Assembly: GCA_900554945.1 (NCBI GenBank)
Contig: USJN01000001.1
Span: 1-28,043, forward strand
Reading direction: 5' to 3'
Source: an uncultured Coriobacteriaceae bacterium
GTDB lineage: Bacteria; Actinomycetota; Coriobacteriia; Coriobacteriales; Eggerthellaceae
DNA length: 28,043 nucleotides
Under the pieces are notes generated by a model that worked only from the letters and a program-made list of their open reading frames with translations, had not been told where the DNA came from and did no database searches. Each line of letters begins with the position of its first letter. Positions within the stretch are counted from its first letter, which is position 1. The translations under genes were made by a program, and so were the position numbers. Shown here in pieces: positions 16,157 through 23,932 of this stretch.

Positions 16157-16221
16157 ATGCATACCTCATGCTTCAATCGTCTCATTTGCCATTTTTCGGA
16201 AACACACGATTGTATGCATAT
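16155..16221. promoter_or_regulatory. MATE promoter with paired inverted operator-like sites
   Basis: ATATGCATAC occurs at 16155-16164 and, inverted, as GTATGCATAT at 16212-16221. The first overlaps the start codon and ribosome site of the MATE gene; the second overlaps its TACAAT -10 box (16214-16209, minus strand). Paired sites over the promoter and start suggest a repressor, but no regulator gene is adjacent. Confidence 0.45.
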
Positions 16222-16433
16222 CTGCGCATAAGAAGGAACAGTTTATCACGCCCACCGCGCGAAAGCGACGGCAAACGGAAGGCGAAATGGGAAGGCGGGG
16301 AACCCGAAGCGGGCCACGCAAGACGAGGAGCGCGCCATGGAGTATGCAAGATGAGGCGTGCGCGCGGGCCATGCATGCTGCGACGTGCACCACGACCACG
16401 CACAACACGACGTGCACTGTGGCGCTCGGCTCG

Positions 16434-17360
16434 CTAAAGCAGGTGCACCTCGCCCGAAGCAACGGCTTTCGTCTCGCCGTCTTCCAGTCGGAGGAGCAGC
16501 CGCCCGGACGCATCGACCCCGCGCACCGTGCCCTCGCAAACGACATCTCCCAGCTGGTTGGCCATACGGACGAAACGCCCCTCGAGCATCGAATGCTCGG
16601 CGAACTCGCCCGAAAGCGCTGCGAACCCGCCGTCGCACCAGCGGCGATACAGGGGCTCGAACTCGTGGAGAACCGCATCGCCCACGACGTTGATCGCAGC
16701 TTCGCGCTCGCAGGTGAACCCGAAGCCAAGGTCGGCCAGATACGCCGGCGCGTTCTTCCCGCCGACTTCCATCGCGTCCTCGGGCGGCTCGACGTTCACA
16801 CCGATTCCCACGCATATCCCACCTGCATGGACCTCCGAGGAGATGCCGGCGAGCTTGGAGAAGAGGCCTTTGATGCTTGCAAGCTTCTCTTCCCCCGCCT
16901 GGAGCCCCTGAGTTTGGCGGGGATGCGCCACGCGCAGTTCCGCAGCGAAGCGAGGACTGTCTGAGCATGGCGTATTCTCGCCGAACTCAGGGGTGGTATC
17001 GCAGGTTGACGAAGGCGCGCAGGCCTCGCATTCCTCGCCCACCAGCACGACGTCGTTCGGCCACTTGATGCAGATGCGGCGCGTCTGATCGTCCACGACA
17101 AGGCTCGCTAGCGCGCGGCGCACCGCGATTGCGACGACGAGCGCCAGCGTGGGAAGCTCGCGCATGTCGACCTCGGGACGCAGAAGAATCGACTCGTACA
17201 TGCCGCCGCGAGGGCTCTTCCATGCACGGCCCTGTCGCCCATAGCCGCCAGTTTGACGATATGCCCTGATGGCGAGCCCTTCCGGTTCACCATCCTCAAT
17301 CGCACGCTTAATCACCTCATTGGTGGAGCCCACCGATTCGAGCACCTGCAAGCGAAACAC
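16434..17360 (-). CDS. birA: Biotin-protein ligase without DNA-binding domain, with loop insertion
   Basis: BirA activates biotin to biotinyl-AMP and attaches it to carrier lysines such as AccB. The catalytic motifs are present: GGYGRQGRAW at 38-47, KWPND at 99-103 and GIGVNV at 185-190, followed by a small C-terminal domain from about 258. The N-terminal helix-turn-helix of the E. coli protein is absent, so it is a group I ligase without repressor function. At 308 residues it is longer than usual because about 57 residues (111-167) are inserted between KWPNDVVLVGEE and KLAGISSEV, where E. coli BirA has only a short turn. Residues 123-153 of that insert come from the palindromic element also found in tsaB. 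The GTG at 17360 has GGGAG seven bases upstream. Confidence 0.93.
   Translation of the reverse strand: MFRLQVLESVGSTNEVIKRAIEDGEPEGLAIRAYRQTGGYGRQGRAWKSPRGGMYESILLRPEVDMRELPTLALVVAIAVRRALASLVVDDQTRRICIKWPNDVVLVGEECEACAPSSTCDTTPEFGENTPCSDSPRFAAELRVAHPRQTQGLQAGEEKLASIKGLFSKLAGISSEVHAGGICVGIGVNVEPPEDAMEVGGKNAPAYLADLGFGFTCEREAAINVVGDAVLHEFEPLYRRWCDGGFAALSGEFAEHSMLEGRFVRMANQLGDVVCEGTVRGVDASGRLLLRLEDGETKAVASGEVHLL
16904..16994 (-). repeat. Palindromic in-frame insertion element, copy B (inside birA)
   Basis: This 91-bp element has the same layout as copy A at 3788-3878. Arms at 16905-16930 and 16968-16993 pair over all 26 positions (22 Watson-Crick, 4 G-T on the plus strand). The 37-bp centre, 16931-16967, differs from copy A at two positions only. 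The arms differ from copy A at ten positions, nine of which remain paired in both copies. It is read in the same frame as copy A and encodes PEFGE...TPCSDSPR...AAELR, 18 of 31 residues identical to the tsaB peptide. It falls in the loop directly after the BirA KWPND motif. Confidence 0.88.
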
Positions 17361-17396
17361 CGCACCGCTCCCTTTCCCGCGTCATCTTCCTCACGC

Positions 17397-17402
17397 ATTA
17401 TG
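17397..17402 (-). promoter_or_regulatory. Candidate -10 box for birA
   Basis: CATAAT on the minus strand (17402-17397) would start transcription near 17390, giving a 30-nt leader that includes the GGGAG ribosome site. No -35 match is obvious. It lies in the 88-bp gap shared with the divergent exporter gene. Confidence 0.4.
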
Positions 17403-17435
17403 CCCGAAAACGGCGGGTTGTGCAGCTTGCTCGCG

Positions 17436-17441
17436 TATAAT
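17436..17441 (+). promoter_or_regulatory. -10 box for leaderless exporter transcript
   Basis: A perfect TATAAT ends seven bases before the ATG at 17449, so the transcript would begin at or one base before the start codon. No Shine-Dalgarno sequence is present. This is the third such arrangement in the window. Confidence 0.55.
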
Positions 17442-17448
17442 GGCAGCC

Positions 17449-18735
17449 ATGGAAAACCGCAGCGACATACTCCATCAGCTTTTGAATATGGGCGAAGCCA
17501 TGCTTTTGGCAGGTGCCGAAGTAAGTCGCGTTGAGCGCACGCTCTCGAACGTCGGGCACGCCTACGGCGCGAGCGCCATGAACGTGTTCGCTATCACGGC
17601 GACGCTCGTGGTCACCATGGAATTCCCCGACGGCGAGCGTCTCACGCAGTCGCGGCGTATCATCGGCCCGGGCACCACGGACTATCGCGTCGTCGCAGCC
17701 TTCCACAAGCTGGGGAAGCACTGCTGCAAGCAAACGCCCTGCGCAGACGAACTGGCCGCGAGCATCAAACGCTGCACCGAGCAGCCGCCCGACCGCATAA
17801 CCTTCTTCTTGGGAAGCATCTTCGCCGCCGCGGGCTTCGCCGTGTTCTTCGGAGGGTCGTCAATCGACGCGTCCTTCGCGGCGCTGTTCGCCGTGGTCAT
17901 CTGCCTTCTGCAGGAAACGCTCGCGCCGCGCTGCCCCAACATGCTCGTGTTCAACCTGCTGTGCTCGTTCATCGCCGGCGTGGGAACCTGCGCGGCGGTC
18001 GAGTTCGTCGAAGCGCTGGCACCCGGCGCGTTTGGGGCGAGCGTTGCGGGCGCAAACGCCCTTCAGGGCGCGAGCTCGGTTATCCACCTTGACAAGATTC
18101 TCATCGGGGAAGTCATGCTGCTCATCCCCGGCATCTTTATGACGAACGCGATTCGCGACATGCTCGTAGGCGACACGGTTGCGGGGTCCATGCGCTTCGT
18201 GGAGACGATGCTTTGGGCGATCGCTTTGGCAGGCGGCTTCATGACCGCCATCTTCCTGTTCGACGCGAGCCACAACGTGGGCCCTGGCCTGGGACTCGAT
18301 TGGGTGGGCATCGCCACGCAGCTCGTGGCGGCGCTCTTCGGCGCGGCAGGGTTCGCGATGATCTTCCACCTTCCCCGCAAGTACCTGCTCGCCGCATCAA
18401 TCGGCGGCATCCTCAGCTGGGCGATCTATCTGGCCGTCGGGTTTGCGGTATCGGGCGTGTTCTTCCCCGCCCTTGTGGCAAGCGCGTTTTCTGCCCTTTA
18501 CGCCGAGGCGCTCGCCCGCTGGCGTGACATCCCGTCGCTGCTGTTCGTGATTCCCGCTGTCGTGCCGCTCATCCCCGGCGCGCCGCTGTACTACGCGATG
18601 AGCTTCGCCGTGGCATCCGACTGGACGCAAATGGCGTCCTACGCAATGAGGACGGGGCAGTTTGCCCTGGGAATCGCCGCCGGCATGTGCGTGACCTGGC
18701 TGTTCGCAAGCCTCTTGAGGCCCAAATCGCGATAG
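17449..18735 (+). CDS. ThrE-family threonine/serine exporter (fused two-domain form)
   Basis: The protein belongs to the ThrE / YjjP-YjjB superfamily. ThrE of Corynebacterium exports threonine and serine, while E. coli YjjP/YjjB exports succinate, so the substrate here is uncertain. It is 428 residues long and carries both halves in one chain. A soluble N-terminal domain (about 1-125; GEAMLLAGAEVSRVERT near the start) is followed by about ten membrane helices. The second half begins near the helix that follows HNVGPGLGLDW, and a PxxPG-type motif (VPLIPGAPLY) lies near the C-terminus. The ATG at 17449 follows a TATAAT box by seven bases and is preferred to the ATG at 17440. The gene is divergent from birA and monocistronic. 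Confidence 0.88.
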   Translation: MENRSDILHQLLNMGEAMLLAGAEVSRVERTLSNVGHAYGASAMNVFAITATLVVTMEFPDGERLTQSRRIIGPGTTDYRVVAAFHKLGKHCCKQTPCADELAASIKRCTEQPPDRITFFLGSIFAAAGFAVFFGGSSIDASFAALFAVVICLLQETLAPRCPNMLVFNLLCSFIAGVGTCAAVEFVEALAPGAFGASVAGANALQGASSVIHLDKILIGEVMLLIPGIFMTNAIRDMLVGDTVAGSMRFVETMLWAIALAGGFMTAIFLFDASHNVGPGLGLDWVGIATQLVAALFGAAGFAMIFHLPRKYLLAASIGGILSWAIYLAVGFAVSGVFFPALVASAFSALYAEALARWRDIPSLLFVIPAVVPLIPGAPLYYAMSFAVASDWTQMASYAMRTGQFALGIAAGMCVTWLFASLLRPKSR

Positions 18736-18766
18736 GGAGTCCACTTATCAAGCGAGGAAGGGAGAC

Positions 18767-18802
18767 CTGCCAGAAATCGGGTGGTTTTCATCATCTGGAA
18801 GG
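18767..18802 (+). repeat. 36-bp repeat, copy 1
   Basis: This copy is inverted relative to copy 2 at 18917-18952. The two share CTGCCAGA at one end and the perfect 15-base block GTTTTCATCATCTGG (18784-18798) at the other, with a diverged middle. Copy 1 has a degraded outer palindrome. Confidence 0.6.
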
Positions 18803-18916
18803 GGCGAGGTGGGTAATGGGAAGGGCATCTCGGGCGCTTGCACTAATTCGACCTGGTCTTTTGGTCCTGCGTTGCGAGGAGACATCATAGGGTGGGCTGG
18901 ATTGGGCGGCAAATTG

Positions 18917-18952
18917 CCTGCCAGATGATGAAAACTGCCGATTATCTGGCAG
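18917..18952 (-). repeat. 36-bp repeat, copy 2 (hairpin-forming)
   Basis: This is the inverse of copy 1; CCAGATGATGAAAAC at 18921-18935 is the exact complement of 18784-18798. It can also fold on itself: CTGCCAGAT (18918-18926) pairs with ATCTGGCAG (18943-18951), or alternatively AACTGCC (18933-18939) with GGCAGTT (18948-18954). Confidence 0.6.
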
Positions 18953-19122
18953 TTACCCCCTCATTTTCTGCCCACGCGCTGCTAGCAAGGGGCTTCTGTG
19001 GGGAATGGGAGCCGCGACGCTCTTGCAGATCGCCCCCGGCCCCATCGCATTCCCTTCTTGCTGCTTTTTCCGTTTCGGGCTATGCCCAGCCCACTCCCAA
19101 GCTGGTTTGCACCCGAACATCC

Positions 19123-19168
19123 AAGCAAAAATCAGCGTTCATCGAATCCGCGCGGACGATTTTTGCTT
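19123..19168. repeat. Inverted repeat spanning the fic stop codon
   Basis: AAGCAAAAATC at 19123-19133 and GATTTTTGCTT at 19158-19168 are perfect 11-bp inverted arms, 24 bp apart, with CCGCGCGG inside. The right arm encodes the last residues of the Fic protein and the left arm lies past its stop. It may end fic transcription, but there is no GC-rich stem with a T tract. Confidence 0.55.
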
Positions 19169-20038
19169 ACTGAGCGCTTCTTTCGGGTCGACGTTGCGCA
19201 GCAAGTCGGGATTCTCGAAAAGCGACGTGCATATGAGACTTTCGCGCGACAAAGCGTTTTCTGCAAAGCCCAACGCATTTTCGTAGAATGCAACCAAAAA
19301 GCTGTCATCAGGCATAACACCCGCAGCGACGTTACGGTACATCGCCCGCACGAGGGCATCGCGATAAAAACGCGCATGCTTCTCGAAGGGATCATTGGTC
19401 ACGCTGAAGCCCAGGTAGTTCAAGTAAAGCTCAGAGAAAACCGCCACAGTGCGCGTATTGCCTTCAGTGAACGGGTGGATTTGCCAGATGAAAGCGACAA
19501 AATGGCAGAAGCTCTTTAGCTCATCGCCGGAAAAGGTCGTATATGCCTTCGCCGACTCGTTCGCGAAAGCGCCGTGCAGCGACATATCGTAGGCCATCGG
19601 ATCGGCGTAGAGCACGCTGTCGCCGTTGAGAACCTCTTCCTGCTTCACCATGCGCTCGGTCTTGAATTGCCCGGGACGGTAGACATTTGGATCGAGATCC
19701 TGAAAGAGATGTCGATGAATCTTGGGGAGAATATCAGGCACAAGGCAGAATGCACCTCGTTCGAGCAGCTCTGCAATGCGCTGACTCACGAGATCGGCTT
19801 CCGCACTAGCCCCATCTAAGCCATTCGCGTGGTGCGCCCGCACGAGCTCGCCGGTTTCGGCAAGTGTCGCCTCCCCCTTGATATACGAAGCCGCAACTTC
19901 GCGCAGGTAGCGAGAAACCGTAAGACCATCGACGTCTTGCAGACCAATAGCGACTGCCCAATAATGTCTGCGCGAGGACTCGGAAACATGCTCGCAGGCT
20001 TTCTCGTAATCGAAGTTGTCCAGGCCGTCGGCGGTCAT
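19139..20038 (-). CDS. Fic/DOC family protein (putative AMP-transferase toxin)
   Basis: Fic proteins transfer AMP or related groups from nucleotides to target proteins. The 299-residue product has HPFTEGNTRTVA at 188-199, matching HxFx(D/E)GNxR; the second arginine of the classic motif is A199, a variant I recall in a Fic subfamily that also has the downstream NDPFEKH...ALVRA block seen here. Residues ~39-72 resemble the helical VbhA-type antitoxin segment found at the N-terminus of self-inhibited Fic proteins, though a clear (S/T)xxxE(G/N) motif is not visible. The ATG at 20038 has an AGGGGGG site close upstream and overlaps the stop of a small ORF as ATGA. The GTG at 20074 is an alternative. 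GC content looks lower than in the neighbours. Target and biological role are unknown. Confidence 0.85.
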   Translation of the reverse strand: MTADGLDNFDYEKACEHVSESSRRHYWAVAIGLQDVDGLTVSRYLREVAASYIKGEATLAETGELVRAHHANGLDGASAEADLVSQRIAELLERGAFCLVPDILPKIHRHLFQDLDPNVYRPGQFKTERMVKQEEVLNGDSVLYADPMAYDMSLHGAFANESAKAYTTFSGDELKSFCHFVAFIWQIHPFTEGNTRTVAVFSELYLNYLGFSVTNDPFEKHARFYRDALVRAMYRNVAAGVMPDDSFLVAFYENALGFAENALSRESLICTSLFENPDLLRNVDPKEALSKQKSSARIR

Positions 20039-20184
20039 AGCCCCCCTTTGGAAACGACGGGTTCCATAGCGCACCCATTGTACCGCACGCTGGTTTTGAG
20101 TTTACGTTCGAGATGCCGCGGCCAGAAAACGAAGCGCTGCAGACTTTGCTTTCCGGCCGCGGCCTCGATCTTTTCCCACATCAT
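20035..20184 (-). CDS. Small ORF coupled to fic, unknown function
   Basis: This 49-residue frame begins at ATGATG (20184) with a good ribosome site, GCGAGGAAG, six bases upstream, and ends in TGA overlapping the fic ATG by four bases. Such overlap usually means translational coupling. The product is basic and aromatic in the middle (RFVFWPRHLERKLK) and ends MEPVVSKGGL; I do not recognise a family and see no membrane helix. It may be an antitoxin-like partner, a leader peptide or the remnant of a longer gene. The frame is open upstream to 20226, but that start lies in a hairpin. Confidence 0.5.
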   Translation of the reverse strand: MMWEKIEAAAGKQSLQRFVFWPRHLERKLKTSVRYNGCAMEPVVSKGGL

Positions 20185-20212
20185 TTGCTTGCTTCCTCGC
20201 TCGCAGAATGCA

Positions 20213-20251
20213 AGCAATCCCGCCATCGAGGTGCGCGGTGGCGGGATTGCT
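20213..20251. terminator. Perfect 13-bp hairpin between folP/folK and the fic pair
   Basis: AGCAATCCCGCCA (20213-20225) and TGGCGGGATTGCT (20239-20251) form a perfect 13-bp stem with a 13-nt loop. It lies 28 bp past the folP/folK stop on the minus strand and 16 bp before the ribosome site of the small ORF. It may end the folate operon or act as an operator; there is no real T tract. Confidence 0.6.
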
Positions 20252-20278
20252 GATTGGGGAAACTCAAGCGGGCCGTGC

Positions 20279-21592
20279 TTACAGCTTCACGGCGTGGCCG
20301 ACGCGTTGGTCTTCGGGGACGCTCGCGACGGGCGCGCCATCGGCGAGAACGTGGTTAGGGGAAATCTCGAGCAGGGGTTTCACCACGAAGTCGCGCTCGC
20401 AGATGCGCGGATGCGGCAGCGTGAGCACGTCGTTGTCCACCACGTAGAGCTGGTAGTCCAAGATGTCGACATCGCACGTACGCGGGCCGTTCTCGCTTTC
20501 GCGCACGCGGCCCAGGCTGTTCTCGATCGCGTGCAGATACTCCAGCAGCTCCTTCGGCGCCACGCCCGTGCGCATGAGCACGACGGCGTTCACGAACGGC
20601 TCCTGATCAAGATAGTACGCAGGCTCGCTTTCGTAGTAGCTCGACACGTCGACGATCTGCGAGTCGGGAATCATGCACAGTTGGCCGATTGCGTGCTCGA
20701 TCTGGGCAATCTTACCCTCGCGCTCCTCGCCAGGCTCCGCCACGAGCGCCACGTTGCAACCCAGGCCCAGGTAGCAATACGGGCGCAAATCCTTCAGCGC
20801 CTTCAGGGTTTCCTCCACGTTATGGGCGCGCACCACACCTGCGCCCAACTCGCACGCCATGAGCGCCTCTGCAGCCGACGCGCGATCGCGATCGTGAGGG
20901 TCCTCGATTCCGTAGGCCTTGCCGATGTAGCTCTTGCGAGAGACCGCGACCATCGAAGGGTAGCCCAGACGCGCGATCTCGTGGAAGTTGCGCATGAGTT
21001 CCATCGTCTGCGAGGCGGTCTTGCCGAACCCAGGGCCCGGGTCGAGGCAGATGCGGTCGTGCGCAATGCCCGCCGCTTCCAGTTCTGCCGCGCGTTTTGC
21101 CAGGTAATCGCGCACTTCAACGACGACATCGTCATAGACGGGATCGTCTTGCATGGTGCGCGGCTCGCCCTTCATGTGCATGACGACGAGGCCCGCATCG
21201 CAAGAACGCGCGACCTCAACCATCGCGGGGTCGCGAAAACCCGACACGTCGTTGATGATGGCGGCGCCCGCCTCCACACAGGCGCGCGCAACCTCGGCGT
21301 GGCGCGTGTCGATGCTCACGCAGATGCCCGCCCGGGCGAGCTCGCGGACAACCTCGACCGTGCGCGAGAGTTCTTCTGCGACCGACACCTCGGCGGAGCC
21401 GGGACGCGTGGACTCGCCGCCCACGTCGATGACCTTCGCACCCTGCTCAATCATGCTCTTCGCGTGCGCAATCGCAGCGTCGTGCGTGTTGTGCTCTCCC
21501 CCGTCGGAGAACGAATCGGGCGTGACATTCAAGATGCCCATCACGATGGGCATCTTGACGTCGAAGCTATACGAGGCACATTGCCAATTCAC
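20279..21592 (-). CDS. folP: Dihydropteroate synthase / HPPK fusion (FolP-FolK)
   Basis: This 437-residue fusion covers two consecutive folate steps. Residues ~12-265 are dihydropteroate synthase: NVTPDSFSDGG from N22, GGESTRPG at 58-65, LDPGPGFGKT at 183-192, SRKS with K220 and RAH at 255-257. Residues ~272-437 are 6-hydroxymethyl-dihydropterin pyrophosphokinase: LGLGCN at 275-280 and NGPRTCDVDILD near the end. In many actinobacteria these are separate genes with folB between; here folB is missing and the order is synthase first. The GTG at 21592 is preceded by AAGGAG, which overlaps the ftsH stop codon. The 11-bp gap shows it is cotranscribed with ftsH. Confidence 0.95.
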   Translation of the reverse strand: MNWQCASYSFDVKMPIVMGILNVTPDSFSDGGEHNTHDAAIAHAKSMIEQGAKVIDVGGESTRPGSAEVSVAEELSRTVEVVRELARAGICVSIDTRHAEVARACVEAGAAIINDVSGFRDPAMVEVARSCDAGLVVMHMKGEPRTMQDDPVYDDVVVEVRDYLAKRAAELEAAGIAHDRICLDPGPGFGKTASQTMELMRNFHEIARLGYPSMVAVSRKSYIGKAYGIEDPHDRDRASAAEALMACELGAGVVRAHNVEETLKALKDLRPYCYLGLGCNVALVAEPGEEREGKIAQIEHAIGQLCMIPDSQIVDVSSYYESEPAYYLDQEPFVNAVVLMRTGVAPKELLEYLHAIENSLGRVRESENGPRTCDVDILDYQLYVVDNDVLTLPHPRICERDFVVKPLLEISPNHVLADGAPVASVPEDQRVGHAVKL

Positions 21593-21603
21593 GTATGCGC
21601 TCC

Positions 21604-23868
21604 TTAGTGTTTGCTATCCTTGTCGTCTTTGCCATTGTCGGCATGGTCGCCATGAGCGATGTCGCGGAAACCAGCCTCAAGATCGTTCAAGATCCCATGG
21701 GGCGTGAACGCGTCGGTATGTTTCGCCTCCATGTTGGTCGGTGCACCGTCGGAACCGCCCACATCACTGCCGCCCATCGCGTCAGCATTCCAATTCGGGT
21801 CGGCGAGCTTGGCGTCACGCGCGCGGGCCTCGGCCTCTTCGCGATCCTTCTTCGCGATGATCTCGTCCTCGTGCTCGAGATACTCGCTCCAGCGGTTGTC
21901 GAGAAGCGCTTGGCATGCGGCACCGTCGATCGTCTCGCGCTCGAGAAGTACGCTCGCCATGAGGTCCATCTGATCACGATGCGAGCTCAGGATCTCGTAG
22001 GCGCGGTCATGCGCCCCCTTCATGATGCGTGCAACCTCGTCGTCGATGCGGCGCGCCGTCTCCTCGGAGTAATCCTGCGTGTTGCCGTAGTCGCGACCGA
22101 GGAATACCTCGTGGTTGGGCTGGCCAAACACCTGCGTGCCGAGCGCTGCGGACATGCCGTACTGCGTCACCATCGCGCGCGCCATCTTCGTCGCACGCTC
22201 GAGGTCGTTGCTTGCGCCCGTGGTTACGTCGTCGCAGAAGATTTCCTCCGCCACACGGCCGCCCATGAAGACCGCCAGCTCGTCGAGCATCTCGCCCACG
22301 GTGTTCAGCACCTTGTCCTCCTTAGGGATGGACAGGGTGTAGCCGAGCGCGCGACCACGGGAGATGATCGAAATCTTGTGCACCGGGTCGGCATGCGGAA
22401 GCAAATGCCCCACGAGGGCATGGCCGCTCTCGTGGTAGGCGATGGTGTGCTTGGTGACCTCGTCCATCACGCGGCCCTTGCGCTCGGGGCCGGCGATGAC
22501 GCGCTCCATAGACTCGTTCACTTCGCGCATCGTGATGATCTTCTTGCCGCGGCGCGCGGTCAGAAGCGCGCTCTCGTTCATGAGGTTCATCAGGTCAGCA
22601 CCCGTGAAACCAGGCGTGAGCTGGGCAATTCTCTTCAGGTCGACGTCGGAGCCAATCGGCTTGTCCTTCGCGTGGACCTGCAGGATGCGCTCGCGGCCGC
22701 GCACGTCGGGGGCGTCGACCACGATCTGGCGGTCGAAGCGACCGGGGCGAAGGAGCGCTGGGTCCAGAATGTCGGCGCGGTTGGTCGCCGCGATCAGGAT
22801 GACGGACTCGTTCGACTCGAAGCCGTCCATCTCGACGAGCAGCTGGTTGAGCGTCTGCTCGCGCTCGTCATGACCGCCGCCCAAGCCGGCGCCGCGCTGG
22901 CGACCAACAGCATCGATCTCGTCAATGAAGATGATGGAAGGGGCCGCGTCCTTCGCCTGTTGGAACAGGTCGCGCACGCGGGAGGCGCCCACACCGACGA
23001 ACATCTCGACGAAGTCGGAGCCGGAAATGCTGAAGAAGGGCACGCCGGCTTCGCCCGCAACGGCGCGCGCGAGCAGCGTCTTGCCCGTGCCCGGAGGGCC
23101 GACAAGCAGGCAACCGCGTGGCACCTTCGCGCCCATGGACTGATACTTCGCGGGGTTCGACAGGAAGTCCTTGATTTCCTGCATCTCCTCGACGGCCTCA
23201 TCGACACCGGCGACGTCGGAGAACTTCACGTCGGGGCGCTCCTCGGCGTTCTTCTTCGTCTTCGCCTTGCCAAAGCTCATCTGCGAGTTGTTCGCCTTCT
23301 GCATCTGATTGAAGAAGAAGAACAGAAGCGCGCCGATAAGCAAGATGGGAAGCAGGGTACTCAGGATACCGAGCCACTCAGAAGGCAGTGTGACCTGGTA
23401 AGACACTTCCGGATGGTCCTTCAAAAGCGCAGCGAGCGCGTCTTGCCCCACAAACGTCGAGGTGTAGCCGCGCTCGGAGCCGAGCACGGACGACTCGATG
23501 GAAGTCGTGCCCACGCCTGCGGGAACGCCACCTGCAGGGGTCTTCTTCGTGGCCATGCGGGCGTTCATCGCGTCGAAGGCCTTGTTGAACGCGTCGGCCG
23601 CGTTCGAGCCTGCGGTGACGGCCGGGTAATACGTGCCCGTGACCTTGTAATCGCCCGCGGAGTACACGACCTTCGTCACGCGATCCTGCTCGACCGCCTG
23701 GGTGAACTCAGAGGTGATGAGGGAGTCGGTGGGCGTCGAGCTCGCATTCGACATGACCATGAACTGCTGCCCGACGAAAAACGCCACGACGAGGAACAGT
23801 ATGACCGAGATGATGGTCACCCGAGGATTCGGTTGCTGAGGAGACGATGGTTTCTTCTGTTGCGTCAT
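21604..23868 (-). CDS. ftsH: ATP-dependent zinc metalloprotease FtsH
   Basis: FtsH is the membrane-anchored AAA protease that degrades damaged membrane proteins and regulators. With the ATG at 23868 it has 754 residues. Helices at about 17-39 and 163-187 flank an extracellular domain of ~120 residues. The AAA module has Walker A GPPGTGKT (257-264), Walker B IIFIDEID (312-319) and the arginine-finger region LLRPGRFDR. The zinc site HESGH is at 479-483. The frame is open for 61 more codons upstream, but these overlap hpt and contain no start in the 64-bp gap, so I rejected them. The ribosome site is weak. The tail after the protease domain is charged and poorly conserved. It is cotranscribed with folP/folK. 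Confidence 0.96.
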   Translation of the reverse strand: MTQQKKPSSPQQPNPRVTIISVILFLVVAFFVGQQFMVMSNASSTPTDSLITSEFTQAVEQDRVTKVVYSAGDYKVTGTYYPAVTAGSNAADAFNKAFDAMNARMATKKTPAGGVPAGVGTTSIESSVLGSERGYTSTFVGQDALAALLKDHPEVSYQVTLPSEWLGILSTLLPILLIGALLFFFFNQMQKANNSQMSFGKAKTKKNAEERPDVKFSDVAGVDEAVEEMQEIKDFLSNPAKYQSMGAKVPRGCLLVGPPGTGKTLLARAVAGEAGVPFFSISGSDFVEMFVGVGASRVRDLFQQAKDAAPSIIFIDEIDAVGRQRGAGLGGGHDEREQTLNQLLVEMDGFESNESVILIAATNRADILDPALLRPGRFDRQIVVDAPDVRGRERILQVHAKDKPIGSDVDLKRIAQLTPGFTGADLMNLMNESALLTARRGKKIITMREVNESMERVIAGPERKGRVMDEVTKHTIAYHESGHALVGHLLPHADPVHKISIISRGRALGYTLSIPKEDKVLNTVGEMLDELAVFMGGRVAEEIFCDDVTTGASNDLERATKMARAMVTQYGMSAALGTQVFGQPNHEVFLGRDYGNTQDYSEETARRIDDEVARIMKGAHDRAYEILSSHRDQMDLMASVLLERETIDGAACQALLDNRWSEYLEHEDEIIAKKDREEAEARARDAKLADPNWNADAMGGSDVGGSDGAPTNMEAKHTDAFTPHGILNDLEAGFRDIAHGDHADNGKDDKDSKH

Positions 23869-23904
23869 GGAGAGTGAGCCTTTTCTGTTGCGTTTATCGC
23901 GAAA

Positions 23905-23924
23905 CGGCGCCTTTTGCGGCGCCG
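23905..23924. terminator. Hairpin between hpt and ftsH
   Basis: CGGCGCC at 23905-23911 and GGCGCCG at 23918-23924 form a 7-bp stem with a 6-nt loop; the stem extends by four weaker pairs. It lies nine bases past the hpt stop. With no T tract it is more likely an attenuator or mRNA end-protector than a full stop. Confidence 0.45.
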
Positions 23925-23932
23925 CTTCGATG

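Larger units (their letters stand above)
18736..19138. other. Non-coding region with inverted repeats between exporter and fic
   Basis: About 400 bp lie between two convergent genes. I find no credible gene: the short open frames have no ribosome site or recognisable product. The stretch holds an inverted pair of a 36-bp repeat (18767-18802 and 18917-18952) and the outer arm of another inverted repeat at 19123. Its lower GC and its repeats mark it, with the fic locus, as probably acquired or rearranged DNA. Confidence 0.55.

Noticed and set aside
19829..21607. 592-codon plus-strand open frame across fic and folP/folK
   Set aside because: It runs antisense to two well-supported genes and across the hairpin at 20213-20251; no credible start or domain.
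21595..23877. 760-codon plus-strand open frame
   Set aside because: It is a mirror of ftsH in the complementary frame, with composition typical of an antisense shadow and no family motif.
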